Positions 37,429-46,584 are shown, counted from the stretch's first letter. The stretch: 54,120 bases of DNA from Albidovulum sp. bin36 (GCA_002238565.1 MPMP01000028.1:1-54120); one strand, 5' to 3'. The notes: a model not told the origin generated them from the letters alone. Translations and numbers: made by a program.

Positions 37429-37728
37429 GGCGCGGCGCTGCGGGCTCCCGTAAGCTTCGATCAAGCGAATGCAACTACGAAAGCGGCGAACGGATCGCCG
37501 AAACGCTTTCGCGAACGGGCCATTGCGCAATTGATCGACGTTGCCTGCGAAGTCGGCATTCTTAAGCTCGACATCAAGATGTTCAGCCACGGTTTGCGCA
37601 ATTTCCGAAACTACATCCACCCGTATGAGCAGATTGCCTCGGGTTTCACACCGGATGAACACACCGCCAAGGCGTGCTTCCAAGTCCTGAAGGCCGCTCT
37701 GGCGAGCCTGGCGGGAGATCGCCCGTGA
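37414..37728 (+). CDS. 5'-truncated protein of unknown function
   Basis: 104 codons from an ATG that lies inside the insertion-sequence right end, so the natural N-terminus has been replaced. The remaining part, including RERAIAQLIDVACEVGILKL, SHGLRNFRNYIHPYEQ and DEHTAKACFQVLKAALASL, looks like the all-helical C-terminus of a conserved hypothetical protein that goes with ImmA/IrrE modules. The stop overlaps the next gene's start by four bases (GTGA). I do not know its function. Confidence 0.5.
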   Translation: MANGQGAALRAPVSFDQANATTKAANGSPKRFRERAIAQLIDVACEVGILKLDIKMFSHGLRNFRNYIHPYEQIASGFTPDEHTAKACFQVLKAALASLAGDRP

Positions 37729-38876
37729 TCCGCGCCTCTGTCAATCCCGAACTTCTGCGTTGGGCGCGCGACCGTGCCGGCATCGCGCAGGAAGATCTGA
37801 CGGCGAAGTTCAGGAAACTCCCAGAGTGGGAAGATGGCCAAACGCAGCCCACGCTGAAGCAGGCGGAGGCATTCGCCCGCGCCGTCCATGCACCCGTCGG
37901 TTATCTGTTCCTCTCGGAGCCTCCGGAGGAATCCGTTCCCATTCCGGACTTCCGCACCTTCGCCGGACATGCGGTCACACGCCCCAGCCCGAATCTGCTG
38001 GATACGATCTACGCCTGCCAGGAACGGCAAAGTTGGTATCGGGAATTCGCCCGCGTCGCCGGCGAACCCGATCTCGACTTCGTTGGCAGCGTCTCGGTGA
38101 ATACGTCCCGTATAACTGCTGCGGAACGGATGCGAGAGACACTGGGTTTCGATCTGGCCGCCCGCCGGGAGTGTTCGACCTGGACCGATGCGCTGCGGCT
38201 GTTCATTCGGCAAGCCGACGAGGCTGGTGTCCTCGTCATGGTGAGCGGAATCGTGATGAGCAATACCAGCCGCCGTCTCGATCCTGGCGAGTTCCGCGGT
38301 TTCACGCTGTGCGATCCGCTGGCCCCACTGATATTCGTCAACGGCAAGGGTACGAAAGCGGCGCAGATGTTCACGCTCGCCCATGAGCTCGCGCATGTCT
38401 GGCTCGGGGCTTCCGCCCTGTCGAATCTGGGAGCCGCGCCCCCAACCGGATTCCGCCACGAGGAGGTGTGGTGCAACGCGGTAGCAGCGGAGCTTTTGGT
38501 GCCCCTGCGCCTCCTGCAATCCGATTTGCGGCGTAACGAGCCACTCCCGGACGCGCTGTCCCGGCTGGAGCGCACCTTCAAGGTCAGCACACTCGTCATC
38601 CTGCGCCGCCTGCTCGATGCGGGTTGGCTGACTCGCGAGCGCTTTGATGCGGAGTGGAGACAAGAGAACGAACGTCTGCGGAAGTTTGTCAAGGCGGGCG
38701 GCGGCGGTGACTTCTATTGCACGACCGTCGCGCGGGTCGGGCGGCGGTTCGCCCGCGCGTTGGTCGTGAGCGCGCTCGAAGGCCAGACGCTCTATCGGGA
38801 CGCGTTCCGCATGTTGGGTGTCAGGAAGACCGAGACTTTCAACAATCTTGGGCGCGAAGCCGGGGTGATGGGATGA
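37725..38876 (+). CDS. ImmA/IrrE-family metallopeptidase with Xre domain
   Basis: A 383-residue protein: N-terminal Xre-type helix-turn-helix (about 1-65, LRWARDRAGIAQEDLTAKF), then the M78 peptidase domain with FTLAHELAHVWLGAS (zinc motif HELAH at about 220-224) and VWCNAVAAELLVP with the third metal ligand Glu. Such proteins regulate mobile-element or toxin genes by cleaving or sequestering a partner. Its end overlaps the start of a DUF4411 toxin remnant by four bases (ATGA), the usual pairing for this subfamily, where it probably serves as antitoxin. The gene itself is intact. Confidence 0.85.
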   Translation: MIRASVNPELLRWARDRAGIAQEDLTAKFRKLPEWEDGQTQPTLKQAEAFARAVHAPVGYLFLSEPPEESVPIPDFRTFAGHAVTRPSPNLLDTIYACQERQSWYREFARVAGEPDLDFVGSVSVNTSRITAAERMRETLGFDLAARRECSTWTDALRLFIRQADEAGVLVMVSGIVMSNTSRRLDPGEFRGFTLCDPLAPLIFVNGKGTKAAQMFTLAHELAHVWLGASALSNLGAAPPTGFRHEEVWCNAVAAELLVPLRLLQSDLRRNEPLPDALSRLERTFKVSTLVILRRLLDAGWLTRERFDAEWRQENERLRKFVKAGGGGDFYCTTVARVGRRFARALVVSALEGQTLYRDAFRMLGVRKTETFNNLGREAGVMG

Positions 38877-39177
38877 CATCCTATCTCCTCGATTCGAACC
38901 TCTTCATCCAGGCAAAAAACCTCCCCTAGGGATTCGATTTCTGCCCCGCCTTCTGGAACTGGTAGGTTGAGGAGAACGGCGCGGGCAAGGTCGCGAACGA
39001 ACTGCAGGCCGGGAACGACGAAATCTCAGAGCGGGCCGCCGCGCGCGGCGAAGAGTTCTTTCTGCCTCCGGATGACGCCGTGTTGCCGGCGCTTCGCAAC
39101 GTGAGTGATTGGGCGAGAGCCATGGATACCAGCCGGCCGCCGTCGCAACCTTCCTTCAGGTTGCCGACTACCTTTTG
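38873..39177 (+). pseudogene. DUF4411 (PIN-like) toxin, broken
   Basis: From ATG 38873: MTSYLLDSNLFIQAKNLP with the first PIN-type Asp, TAG at 38927-38929, GFDFCPAFWNW, TAG at 38963-38965, then VEENGAGKVANELQAGNDE and FFLPPDDAVLPALRNVSDWA; a shift at about 39122 leads into GYQPAAVATFLQVADYLL, which runs straight into the right end of an IS4-type copy at 39178. The C-terminal third, with the last catalytic residues, is gone. So the toxin of the ImmA/IrrE pair has been destroyed at least four times over. Confidence 0.75.
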
Positions 39178-39208
39178 CGGTCTGACTAAATTTATGGCCA
39201 ATGTGCAG
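39178..39208 (+). repeat. IS4-type right-end repeat, copy 2
   Basis: GCGGTCTGACTAAATTTATG plus GCCAATGTGCAGG, only the end of the element being left. It is fused directly to the truncated DUF4411 gene, so a deletion has removed the rest of the element. Confidence 0.7.
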
Positions 39209-39464
39209 GCCGCCGCCCGGAGGTCCATCTCGTCGACCTCGCCCAGGGGATGCGCTTTCGCAGCTTCCATTTGATCCTTAGCGCCATTTCCTGAATTCAT
39301 GATCGACTGAATTGATAGCCGTTTCAATGACGGCGCAAGTCTGATTCGCGAAATCTCCATTCCCTATCAAACTCCGCTATTCCGGAACCGTGAATCGGAA
39401 CGACGGCATGCGCCGCGACATAAGCCGTCGGCTGGCCGTGTTCTGGCCGCCGCAGCGGGAGCAG

Positions 39465-39760
39465 CCATTCAGCCAGTTCCTCGTCGAGGAACTGGTCGAA
39501 CTTGAAAAGTACACTCAAAACTTGGGGGAAATCGGAAAATCGAAAAAAAGACTGATAACTTTCCGAAAACCGTACGGCATTTGGCGTTTTCCCTCATCTT
39601 TGAATTTGAAAAAGAAAAGTTGTTCCGAAGGCGGAATTCAAACCTTCCGAAGGGCGACCGCGCGGCTGCGCCGACGACGGTTCCGGCCCGAGGCTCCCCA
39701 AATACCGCGAACGACGGACCGGCCAATTGCTATTTTCAATGTGGTTGCCCGTACCGTTTC
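39465..39760 (-). mobile_element. IS4-type left-end remnant (with hairpin repeat copy C)
   Basis: On the minus strand the order matches the left 250 bases of the element at 35743: hairpin repeat (39750-39684), GGTCGCCCTTCGGAAGG, a diverged middle, and TACTTTTCAAGTTCGACCAG followed by a Phe-Leu-Asp-Glu-rich short frame. The transposase is absent. Copy C of the repeat is the most diverged: GAGGCTCCCC on one arm, CGGACCGG on the other. Confidence 0.6.
39684..39750 (+). repeat. Dispersed hairpin repeat, copy C
   Basis: Diverged copy ending TTCAATGTGGTTGCCC, in the opposite orientation to copies A and B. Confidence 0.65.
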
Positions 39761-39994
39761 AACCGAAACCGCGAATTCGCCCAATTCGACCGATGCCTCG
39801 TCTGTCCGCGCGGTTCGGCGTCCGGCTTCGAATGGAAGACAATCCCTGCAATTTTTCTCGGCCCGTCGAACGATTGATGAAACCGGACAGGCCGGCGCCG
39901 AAACCAGCGAGTTCGAGTGCAAGCATGTTTTCGGTTTTTCTCAGCGGCTTCGTCGTCCGGCCCGGCCCGACAACCCGATCCGCGAGCGCCTAAT

Positions 39995-42900
39995 TTATTG
40001 ATCCTTCGATTGCCTATGAAAAGCGGCTTCCAATTCTCGAGCAAGTCCCGAGACGACGCCTTCCCGCGCGGCCTGCCCGCTCCGCTCGCCTTGCTCTTCC
40101 AGGCGAGCAACTCTTGCTTCGATCTCCCGTACCGCGCTCCCGCCAGGAAAGCGAGATGCAAGAATGCTTCTTGCAGCTTTCGCTCCGAGCATTTCGCCAA
40201 GCCGTTCGCGGAGAGCCGCGTCCTCCGATGTCGTGGACAACGCCCAGAGCTCGGACGGACCTAGCGTCAGGCGCAATCGCTGCCTGCACTCGCCGCCCTT
40301 GTGCCGGATGATCGCCCAGAACGGAGCGCCTTTTTCCGACGGCCCTCCGAGCTCGCTGCGCAGAATGAATCTATCCAGCGCATCAAGCCCGTATATCTCG
40401 TCGAGTTTCCGCACTGCTCCTTCTGAAGGGGCGTTGAATATGAAAACCCCCGAAGCGAGTTCGAGAACCGCATTCGGAAAATCGTCGATCATTTGCGATG
40501 CAAGAGAAATCCTCACATTGTGCTTTCTACCCTCGCGAACGTCCTGAACGACTTGCTCGCCTATGCCGGGCGCGTTTCCGCAGCGGTGAAACTCGTCCAT
40601 GCAGACAAGCTTCGGAATCTGCCTAGCGGCGCGAGCGCGATCCAACTGCCGCGGAAGATAGGAGACCGGCAGCCGCCCGTCTCTCGACGCGGCCCTTAAT
40701 TCGGCTTCGTCGAGAAACCAGTCCCTTGTTGTCGCGTGGCGAGCAATCATGAACATCAATGCCGATCGCCGCCTTGAATCGGCGGTCGCGCCTCCGGACG
40801 TAACTTCGGCAAGATCAAGCGATATGATTTTTGCCGAGCCGATACTGAAGCGCGTGGCGGAGGCCAGAATAGGAAAATCCCGAATTGCCTCCGAAACAAC
40901 GCGGTGGAAGGCCGCGAGAACGGGCTGGCCCGTCGCCGGGTCGACCGCCTCGCCGTACTGGGAGACAATTTGGTCCGCGTGGCTGGCCCGAATAAGATCC
41001 GGCAGTGTCGGCACGGCGCGGCGCTGCGCAATTTCGGCTTCATGGAACTTTCCGTGCGCCGCCAGCTCGTCGGCCGCGTTCCACCAGCTTTCGAATTCGT
41101 GCCTTCGAGTGCCGGAATCCAGCAGCGCGGCATCGACCTCCGGCTCGTCGCCCGAGAGGTACCGCTTCGGGCTGCGGCTGTCGGAATTCTCCTCGTAGCT
41201 TCTGTCGATGGTCGCCCCGACGAGTCCGGCCAATGGTCCGGACAGGGCTTTTTCGCCGTCACCGCAAAGAAGCGACAGGAAGTTGACGAGGAACATGCGT
41301 TCCGAAGCGAGCGGGCCGCGCATGCCGGGCTGGGTGTCGAATACGTTAATGGCGCATTCCGGCTCCATTCTCAGCTTCCGGTGCAGGGCCGCGAATCGGC
41401 TCGCCGGCGGCAGGGCTTCCTGCAAGAGCGAAATCAGCCCCTGCGACGAGCTTCCGATGTCGATAATTGAAATGCAGGGCAGCTCCGCAGCCCTGGTCGT
41501 ACTGGAATGGGCCGCCAGGGCCGTCGCGAAGTTCAGCGCGTTCATGGCGACGGACTTGCCCGACCCCGGCGTGCCCGCGAATATGTCCACCCAGTTCGAC
41601 TGCTTGCGGGAACCGGGCTGGTAGGGCCAGATTCTCCCGTCCTCCGTGCGGAACGAAACCGCGCCGGAGTCCCACGGCCCGTATTGCCGGGCGAACGGTC
41701 CCATGCAAAGCGCCGCCGATAGCGGAGCGGCCGCCGGCGGCGCGGTCGAAGCCAGCGACAGCCCCGCCGCCGACGACAGAACGGTCGCGAGATGGTCGCA
41801 GGATGCCGCGTCCGTAGAGCAATTTCCCCATTGCTCGACCGATCGCCTCAATATCGCCGCGTTTCGGCGAAGATCGTCGCTACGGCGGCCCGACACCCAG
41901 GTGGCGAACGACATTCGCATGCGAACCACCGTATCGTCGACCCCGTCGGATTCGCGAAGCATGTCGATAGCATCCCTTATCCGAGCGTTTCGGGTCGGCG
42001 CGGCGAACGTGAACAGCCGCGCGTACTGCTCTTTGAGCCTGACGGCCTGAAGACCTCCGCACTCGACAAGAAACGCGCATCGCCACGAGATGCGCTCCGG
42101 CGACCTGGTAACGGTATCGACCAGGTCGTTGAACGGGGTTAGGATTTCCGGCGCGACGGTTACATCGAATCCGGAAAACAGCGAGTCGCCGATACGCGTT
42201 ACGCCCGCTTCCAGGGTTTCGGCTTCTTCGGTTGCCAGCTGCAGATCCAGGCAAGGGGCGAGCAGGTTCGAGAAATCCGCTCCCGCCAGTTCGGCCCGGC
42301 TCTCGGGCATCATCGCAAGGCCGCCTCGGCGGCCATTCGGCCGCGGCGCATCCGCCGAAGGCCGGAGCGGCAGCCTAGGCCGCCAGTCGCCTTTCCAAGG
42401 CGCGGTTTGCGGATAGAGAAAGGCCCTGATTTCCTGCAACGCCTCGCACGCGCTGAGCACCCGCGCGAAGCGGCGGCTCTCGACCAGATCCGCCGCCAGA
42501 GATTCGACCAGCGCGGCATGGCGAGCGAACACGCCGTCAAGAGCCATTCCGGGCAGCTGGGCGGATGCCGCCGGAGGGATGCTCTTCAAGCGGCCGCTTC
42601 CGCGCGCCGCGCCGGCGGCCGCTTCGTTCTTCGACAGGATCTCGGGCCTCGTGTGAATCAGAATCAAGGCGGTTTCCTCGACCAGATACCGGGCGAGATG
42701 CCGCTGCCGCTCCCAAAGCACGTCGTCGAGGTCGAGACCGAGGCGAACCGTCTGCTCGCGCGTTCCGTTGACTATTTTTTCTATTTTCCTAACCGCCGCG
42801 GAAGGGTCGCGGACGAATGCGAATACGAACGCGTGGCCCGGTTTCGCAAGGAACGGCGAAAGCCCCACTCTCAGCTCCTCGGCGAAACTTTCCAGTCCCG

Positions 42901-43072
42901 CCGCGCCGGTCGCCCGCATCGCCCCGTCCATCCGGATGACCGAAACAAGGGTCCCGTCCTTCATCGTCAGCGTGGACTCGTCCTCCACGGCCTCGAGGCG
43001 GATGCGCTCGGCCAGGGAGTTCCCCAATGCACCGCCGAACCAGTCGGCGAACATGCCGCCGATATCGATCAT
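39995..43072 (-). CDS. icmB: Type IVB secretion/conjugation ATPase IcmB (DotO)
   Basis: A 1025-residue VirB4-class ATPase of the Dot/Icm (MPF_I) type. The frame is open to 43195, but ATG 43072 overlaps the upstream stop (ATGA) and gives the family N-terminus (IDIGGMFADWF, LTMKDGTLVSVIRMDG). Walker A FAGTPGSGKSVAMNAL is near residue 500; Walker B KLVCMDEFHRCG is near 825, followed by RKHNVRISLASQMIDDFP. Length equals that of typical IcmB. It sits at the cytoplasmic face of the inner membrane and powers assembly or transfer. Last gene of the minus-strand icmD-icmJ-orf-icmB block; no icm gene follows before the IS debris at 39760, so the operon is incomplete in this window. Confidence 0.85.
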   Translation of the reverse strand: MIDIGGMFADWFGGALGNSLAERIRLEAVEDESTLTMKDGTLVSVIRMDGAMRATGAAGLESFAEELRVGLSPFLAKPGHAFVFAFVRDPSAAVRKIEKIVNGTREQTVRLGLDLDDVLWERQRHLARYLVEETALILIHTRPEILSKNEAAAGAARGSGRLKSIPPAASAQLPGMALDGVFARHAALVESLAADLVESRRFARVLSACEALQEIRAFLYPQTAPWKGDWRPRLPLRPSADAPRPNGRRGGLAMMPESRAELAGADFSNLLAPCLDLQLATEEAETLEAGVTRIGDSLFSGFDVTVAPEILTPFNDLVDTVTRSPERISWRCAFLVECGGLQAVRLKEQYARLFTFAAPTRNARIRDAIDMLRESDGVDDTVVRMRMSFATWVSGRRSDDLRRNAAILRRSVEQWGNCSTDAASCDHLATVLSSAAGLSLASTAPPAAAPLSAALCMGPFARQYGPWDSGAVSFRTEDGRIWPYQPGSRKQSNWVDIFAGTPGSGKSVAMNALNFATALAAHSSTTRAAELPCISIIDIGSSSQGLISLLQEALPPASRFAALHRKLRMEPECAINVFDTQPGMRGPLASERMFLVNFLSLLCGDGEKALSGPLAGLVGATIDRSYEENSDSRSPKRYLSGDEPEVDAALLDSGTRRHEFESWWNAADELAAHGKFHEAEIAQRRAVPTLPDLIRASHADQIVSQYGEAVDPATGQPVLAAFHRVVSEAIRDFPILASATRFSIGSAKIISLDLAEVTSGGATADSRRRSALMFMIARHATTRDWFLDEAELRAASRDGRLPVSYLPRQLDRARAARQIPKLVCMDEFHRCGNAPGIGEQVVQDVREGRKHNVRISLASQMIDDFPNAVLELASGVFIFNAPSEGAVRKLDEIYGLDALDRFILRSELGGPSEKGAPFWAIIRHKGGECRQRLRLTLGPSELWALSTTSEDAALRERLGEMLGAKAARSILASRFPGGSAVREIEARVARLEEQGERSGQAAREGVVSGLARELEAAFHRQSKDQ

Positions 43073-44535
43073 TGCCCGGTCATGGGGATTGCGGCTCGCT
43101 TCGCCGCATTGAAGCGGCCGCCCCGCGACTCGGGCGACGCATCGAGGACGCTGTCCAGAAGCCACATCGCTTTTTTCGAAGAGGCGACCTGGCACCGCGC
43201 GTACAGCTCGCCGCCCTCGCGCGCGTCCGGGAAGTCCGCATCCGCGGCTACCTTCTCTCCCGGCATGACCGCCGCCGACCGCCAGAGCGAATTCGCAACC
43301 TCCGGCATTGAATCGCGGCTAGCCGGAACGCGCAGGCGCAGGCGTCCCGCGCAGGCGGAAACCAGTTCGGCGCCTGATCGCTCCGACGCTTCGAGGGCCG
43401 GAATCATCTCAATTCGGTCCGCGATCGAAATCCACGCGGATTCGAGCGAAGGGCAGTCCGCCGTGTAGGGAAAACGGCTCATCGCCGCGCAAAGGATAAT
43501 CTCGGCCGCAACTCCCGCCGACCACGTCGATCCAGCGATTTCGCCGCCCCCGCAAACCGAGGCGAGCGCGTCGCGCGCTTCGCCGGCGGCCGAACGTCCG
43601 CCTTCGGTCCAGCCCGGCCCGGCATAAGCCGCATGCAGAGCGAATTCCCCGTATCGAGACATGATGCCGATTTCTTCGAGAGCGAAGTGCCTGCGACCGA
43701 CCGACGGGTCGGATCCCGACGCCCAGGCCGCCGCCCAGGATGGCGCGCGATTCGCGCCGGGCCGAAAGACGCCTTCGCAAATGACCGGACGACCCAGGCT
43801 TCGAAGCTCCGCAAGAGCGCGGCTGTCGGCGATCGGGTCGCGCCGCGCCGGCAGCGAGCAGGAATGCCAGGCGCCCGGCGACGGAACGGGCCGGGATGCA
43901 ATCCTCTTGAAATGCGAAAAAGTCGGAATCTTCGCGATCGCCATTCGAAAGCCCCGCTCTTGCTTCCGAGTCCATGATCGAACGCCGGCGAGATGCAGAT
44001 TCCCGACCGGAGCGCAAAGCTGCCGCTCGCGCGGGTATGTTAGGGAAAGGCGCGCCTCGAGCTCCCGCCGGAACCCTCGGGAGAGGCTAGTCTGTTCGAG
44101 AATTCGGCTGCCGCACTTCAGTCCCGCCCTGCAATCATGCCCCATGGCCGCAGATGACTTGAGAACGATGTCGGTTACGCGGGCTACGACGCGGACTAGC
44201 GAATCCGCCATCTGCAATTGCTTGCCGGGATCAATGCCCCATTCCAAAAGCAGGTCGTTCCACGGAATCTGCAGCCAGGAACAGGAATGAATCATCGCCG
44301 CGGGGTCGCGCTCGGAACGCAGCAGTGGCTCGTCCCACGGAATATTCGACATCCAGACCCCGTTCGGAAGATTCTTGATCGACGAGATGCTTCGAACGCG
44401 GCCACACGAGATGCGGCCGCCCGCAATGCCGCGGTCGCCGCGCAAAACCAATCCGATACCCGGCATGTCGGCAATCGCGCACAGTTCGACGGGTCCCTCG
44501 CTTCCAGGTTCCGCAGAGGCCGCCGCCACGGTCAA
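43069..44535 (-). CDS. Unknown protein between icmJ and icmB
   Basis: A 488-residue protein starting at TTG 44535 in a TTGA overlap with icmJ (GTG 44529 is an alternative) and ending in an ATGA overlap with icmB, so it is firmly inside the translationally coupled operon. No signal peptide and no membrane helix seen. Blocks that look conserved: SIKNLPNGVWMSNIPWDEPL, SCSWLQIPWNDLLLEWGIDP, and SRYGEFALHAAYAGPGW. Cysteines are scattered without a clear zinc motif. I recognise no family. Legionella and R64 have icmJ and icmB homologues next to each other without such a gene as far as I recall. A role as a cytoplasmic partner of the IcmB ATPase is plausible inference. Confidence 0.75.
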   Translation of the reverse strand: MTVAAASAEPGSEGPVELCAIADMPGIGLVLRGDRGIAGGRISCGRVRSISSIKNLPNGVWMSNIPWDEPLLRSERDPAAMIHSCSWLQIPWNDLLLEWGIDPGKQLQMADSLVRVVARVTDIVLKSSAAMGHDCRAGLKCGSRILEQTSLSRGFRRELEARLSLTYPRERQLCAPVGNLHLAGVRSWTRKQERGFRMAIAKIPTFSHFKRIASRPVPSPGAWHSCSLPARRDPIADSRALAELRSLGRPVICEGVFRPGANRAPSWAAAWASGSDPSVGRRHFALEEIGIMSRYGEFALHAAYAGPGWTEGGRSAAGEARDALASVCGGGEIAGSTWSAGVAAEIILCAAMSRFPYTADCPSLESAWISIADRIEMIPALEASERSGAELVSACAGRLRLRVPASRDSMPEVANSLWRSAAVMPGEKVAADADFPDAREGGELYARCQVASSKKAMWLLDSVLDASPESRGGRFNAAKRAAIPMTGQ

Positions 44536-45269
44536 TCGCCGAATTCCTCGGACCGAAGCAGGTCCGCGAGGGCATGGCCGGGAAACTCCGAGTCCCAGTA
44601 GCGCTTCTGAAGATCTTCGGCGACGTCGGCGAAGCCGCCTTCCCTCCAGCAGCTAACCGAGGCCGAGGGCCTGTCGCAGCCTTCGCTAATCCGGTCGGCG
44701 GCAGCCGGCCAGAATCGCAGGCTGGCATCCAGGAGCATTGAGAGTTCGGCGAAGCGAGTTTCGCCGAGCATGGATTTCGCCGCGAGCAGCGCCTCGAAGA
44801 ACGCTTCGGGATGGGAGCTGCCCAGAATCTGCGAAGCCGCGCATTCGCGCCTGCCGATGCCGTCTGCTATTGACAGCGCCGCGCGCTCCAGTCCGGCACG
44901 CGTGAACTCGTCGCCGGCGAAGCCCGACGCGAGAAGCACGTGCCAGGCAAGCCTGTGGATGCTCGCCTGCTTCAGCCCCGGCGCCCAGATAATTTTCAAG
45001 CGTCCGCGCAATGCCGCCCATACGGGGTGGCGAAGATTGTGGCAGAACTGGCAAATCGCCTTCAGATTCTCCGGATTTGAATCGTCGTGGCTTTCAACGT
45101 GGTCGATTTCCATGAATCCAGGCAGCCGGATGCCGCAGCGATGGCAGGTCCAGTCGTCGCGCTTTAGGCATTCGACCGTCGCATCGGAGGCGGCCGTGGC
45201 GATCATCGCATGGGCTCTTGCGCCGACCGCCAGAAGGCGCGGCGATTCATTGGCGATCTCCGCGAACAT
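44532..45269 (-). CDS. icmJ: Type IVB coupling-complex protein IcmJ (DotN), zinc/HNH-like
   Basis: A 245-residue protein with an HNH-like zinc region: CLKRDDWTCHRCGIRLPGF (Cys42, Cys45), MEIDHVESHDD (His57, His61), LKAICQFCHNLRHP (Cys73, Cys76, His77). DotN/IcmJ has this fold but no nuclease activity and serves in the type IV coupling complex, with DotL. The place between icmD and icmB is that of the Dot/Icm and R64 transfer operons. A simple HNH endonuclease is the alternative, less likely given the neighbours. Confidence 0.8.
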   Translation of the reverse strand: MFAEIANESPRLLAVGARAHAMIATAASDATVECLKRDDWTCHRCGIRLPGFMEIDHVESHDDSNPENLKAICQFCHNLRHPVWAALRGRLKIIWAPGLKQASIHRLAWHVLLASGFAGDEFTRAGLERAALSIADGIGRRECAASQILGSSHPEAFFEALLAAKSMLGETRFAELSMLLDASLRFWPAAADRISEGCDRPSASVSCWREGGFADVAEDLQKRYWDSEFPGHALADLLRSEEFGD

Positions 45270-45287
45270 TTTCCGGTTCCAGCGGAT

Positions 45288-45659
45288 TCAGCTAATGCTG
45301 CGAAGCGATCCGTCCACGGAAACGTTCGTCGCGCCGCCGCCGAACAGCGATCCAATGCCGACTCCGAGCGTCGTAGGAATGGCGACGAGCGCGGCTCCCA
45401 CGAATACGAGAGTAAAGGCCGTGGACAGCCTGGCCGAAGGATCATTCGGATTCTGGGCGTGCTGGCGGAACTTCAATAGGCCTGCGATTCCTAGAAAAAT
45501 TCCAAGTAGGAATGCCGCCGCGCCGACGAGGTCGGCTATGCTGCCCGCCTGGCTTTGCAGGCCCGAGGCCACGTCGCCGATATTGGCGACTTGCGCCTTC
45601 GCGGGCTGAATCAGAAGAATGATCAAAGCGAGCGGCGCCCGGCGCAAAATGTTGTTCAT
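45288..45659 (-). CDS. icmD: Type IVB membrane protein IcmD (DotP)
   Basis: A 123-residue protein with three hydrophobic segments: a signal-like one (about 8-23), IADLVGAAAFLLGIFLGIAG (about 41-60) and LSTAFTLVFVGAALVAIPTT (about 78-97). RQHAQNPNDPSARLSTAF between the last two is the conserved loop of IcmD. I use ATG 45659, with AAGGAA upstream; the open frame runs further. It lies 18 bases upstream of icmJ. Length and topology match IcmD of Legionella and TraR of R64. Confidence 0.8.
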   Translation of the reverse strand: MNNILRRAPLALIILLIQPAKAQVANIGDVASGLQSQAGSIADLVGAAAFLLGIFLGIAGLLKFRQHAQNPNDPSARLSTAFTLVFVGAALVAIPTTLGVGIGSLFGGGATNVSVDGSLRSIS

Positions 45660-46012
45660 GGATATGATTCCTTGTCTGAGCCGCTGCCCGCGATTGCGAG
45701 AATCGGCATTTCTCGATTGCAGAATCAGGGCGGATCGCGAAATCGCCAATACTGGATCGAATGATCGCGGCGCACGGCTGCGGACAACTCCGCGAGCCGG
45801 CTTCGATCACGGCCGATGCCTGCCGTCGCCAAGGCATTCGCCGCCCGGCGAATTCATATGCGCAGCTTCCACGCGAGCAGGCTTCCCGGATTGCCTCGCA
45901 AGATCGAGTGATGATCGAGGACCAGCGATTTACGGCGACCGGAACCGGATGCGGGAGCGGCTTTCGCGAATTCGGAAAGACACTTCGGGGCAGGCGTGGT
46001 TCAGATTTGATA
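45660..46012. other. Gap upstream of icmD
   Basis: No gene supported. It presumably held the upstream icm genes (icmC, icmG) or a promoter; no trace of those genes remains, which suggests a deletion or that the repeat at 46013 marks a rearrangement edge. Confidence 0.35.
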
Positions 46013-46083
46013 CCCGGCCCGGGGTTCCCAAAAAACCGTGAACGAGGGAACCGCCAATCGCTTCATTTAATGTGGTTGCTCAT
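46013..46083 (+). repeat. Dispersed hairpin repeat, copy D
   Basis: GGTTCCC (46023-46029) and GGGAACC (46046-46052) can pair across a 16-base loop; the element ends TTAATGTGGTTGCTCAT at 46083, exactly where the DruA-like gene is cut. Confidence 0.75.
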
Positions 46084-46580
46084 ATGTGCCGGTCCCGCGC
46101 CTTCTGGTGCCACGAGGCGGCGCCGAACACTAGGCCGCCGAGCGGGCCGTAGCGCTCGGAGGCGATACAGTAGCGGATCCGCCCGCCCGGGCACGCCGCG
46201 TCGCCCTCCGGATGGTGCGTCGCCTTCATCGAGCGCGCGAGGCGCTTGTCGCAGTCGTCGACGAGGACCACCGCCACCGGGCCGAGGTCGCCGAGCGCGC
46301 AGTCCAGATCCAGGTCCGGATAGTCCGGCGGAACCGCCCTCGACGCCGCGGTCGCGGCGGCCATGGGCAGCGCCTCTGGCAGAGCCAGGCCCTGCTTCGC
46401 CGCCAGCTTCGGCGGCGCCGTCCGCGCCGAAGCGAAGCAGGGTGCGCCGAGCGGGTTGCGCCAGTTCTCCCGCTCGCAAAGTTCAGTCGCCAGCGAGCAG
46501 CGCGTGCAGCCGCCGGATTCCAGGCCCCTCTTCAGCCACGCGGCCGCGTCGGGGCGAAATTGTCGTGTTCCTATTCTCAT
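46080..46580 (-). pseudogene. DUF4338 (DruA-like) protein, 3'-truncated
   Basis: A 166-codon frame: LATELCERENWRNPLGAP, the middle YPDLDLDCALGDLGPVAVVL, then HHPEGDAACPGGRIRYCIAS and YGPLGGLVFGAASWHQKARD, the conserved core of DUF4338 proteins such as DruA of the Druantia system (and related proteins linked to IS4-type elements). It should continue with about 150 more residues after the RD motif but stops in hairpin repeat copy D. Either a truncated Druantia relic or part of a transposon; the missing neighbours leave this open. Confidence 0.6.
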
Positions 46581-46584
46581 GAGG

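Noticed and set aside
41208..43468. Plus-strand open frames of 100-350 codons across icmB
   Set aside because: Antisense to a conserved ATPase gene; no start sites or motifs.
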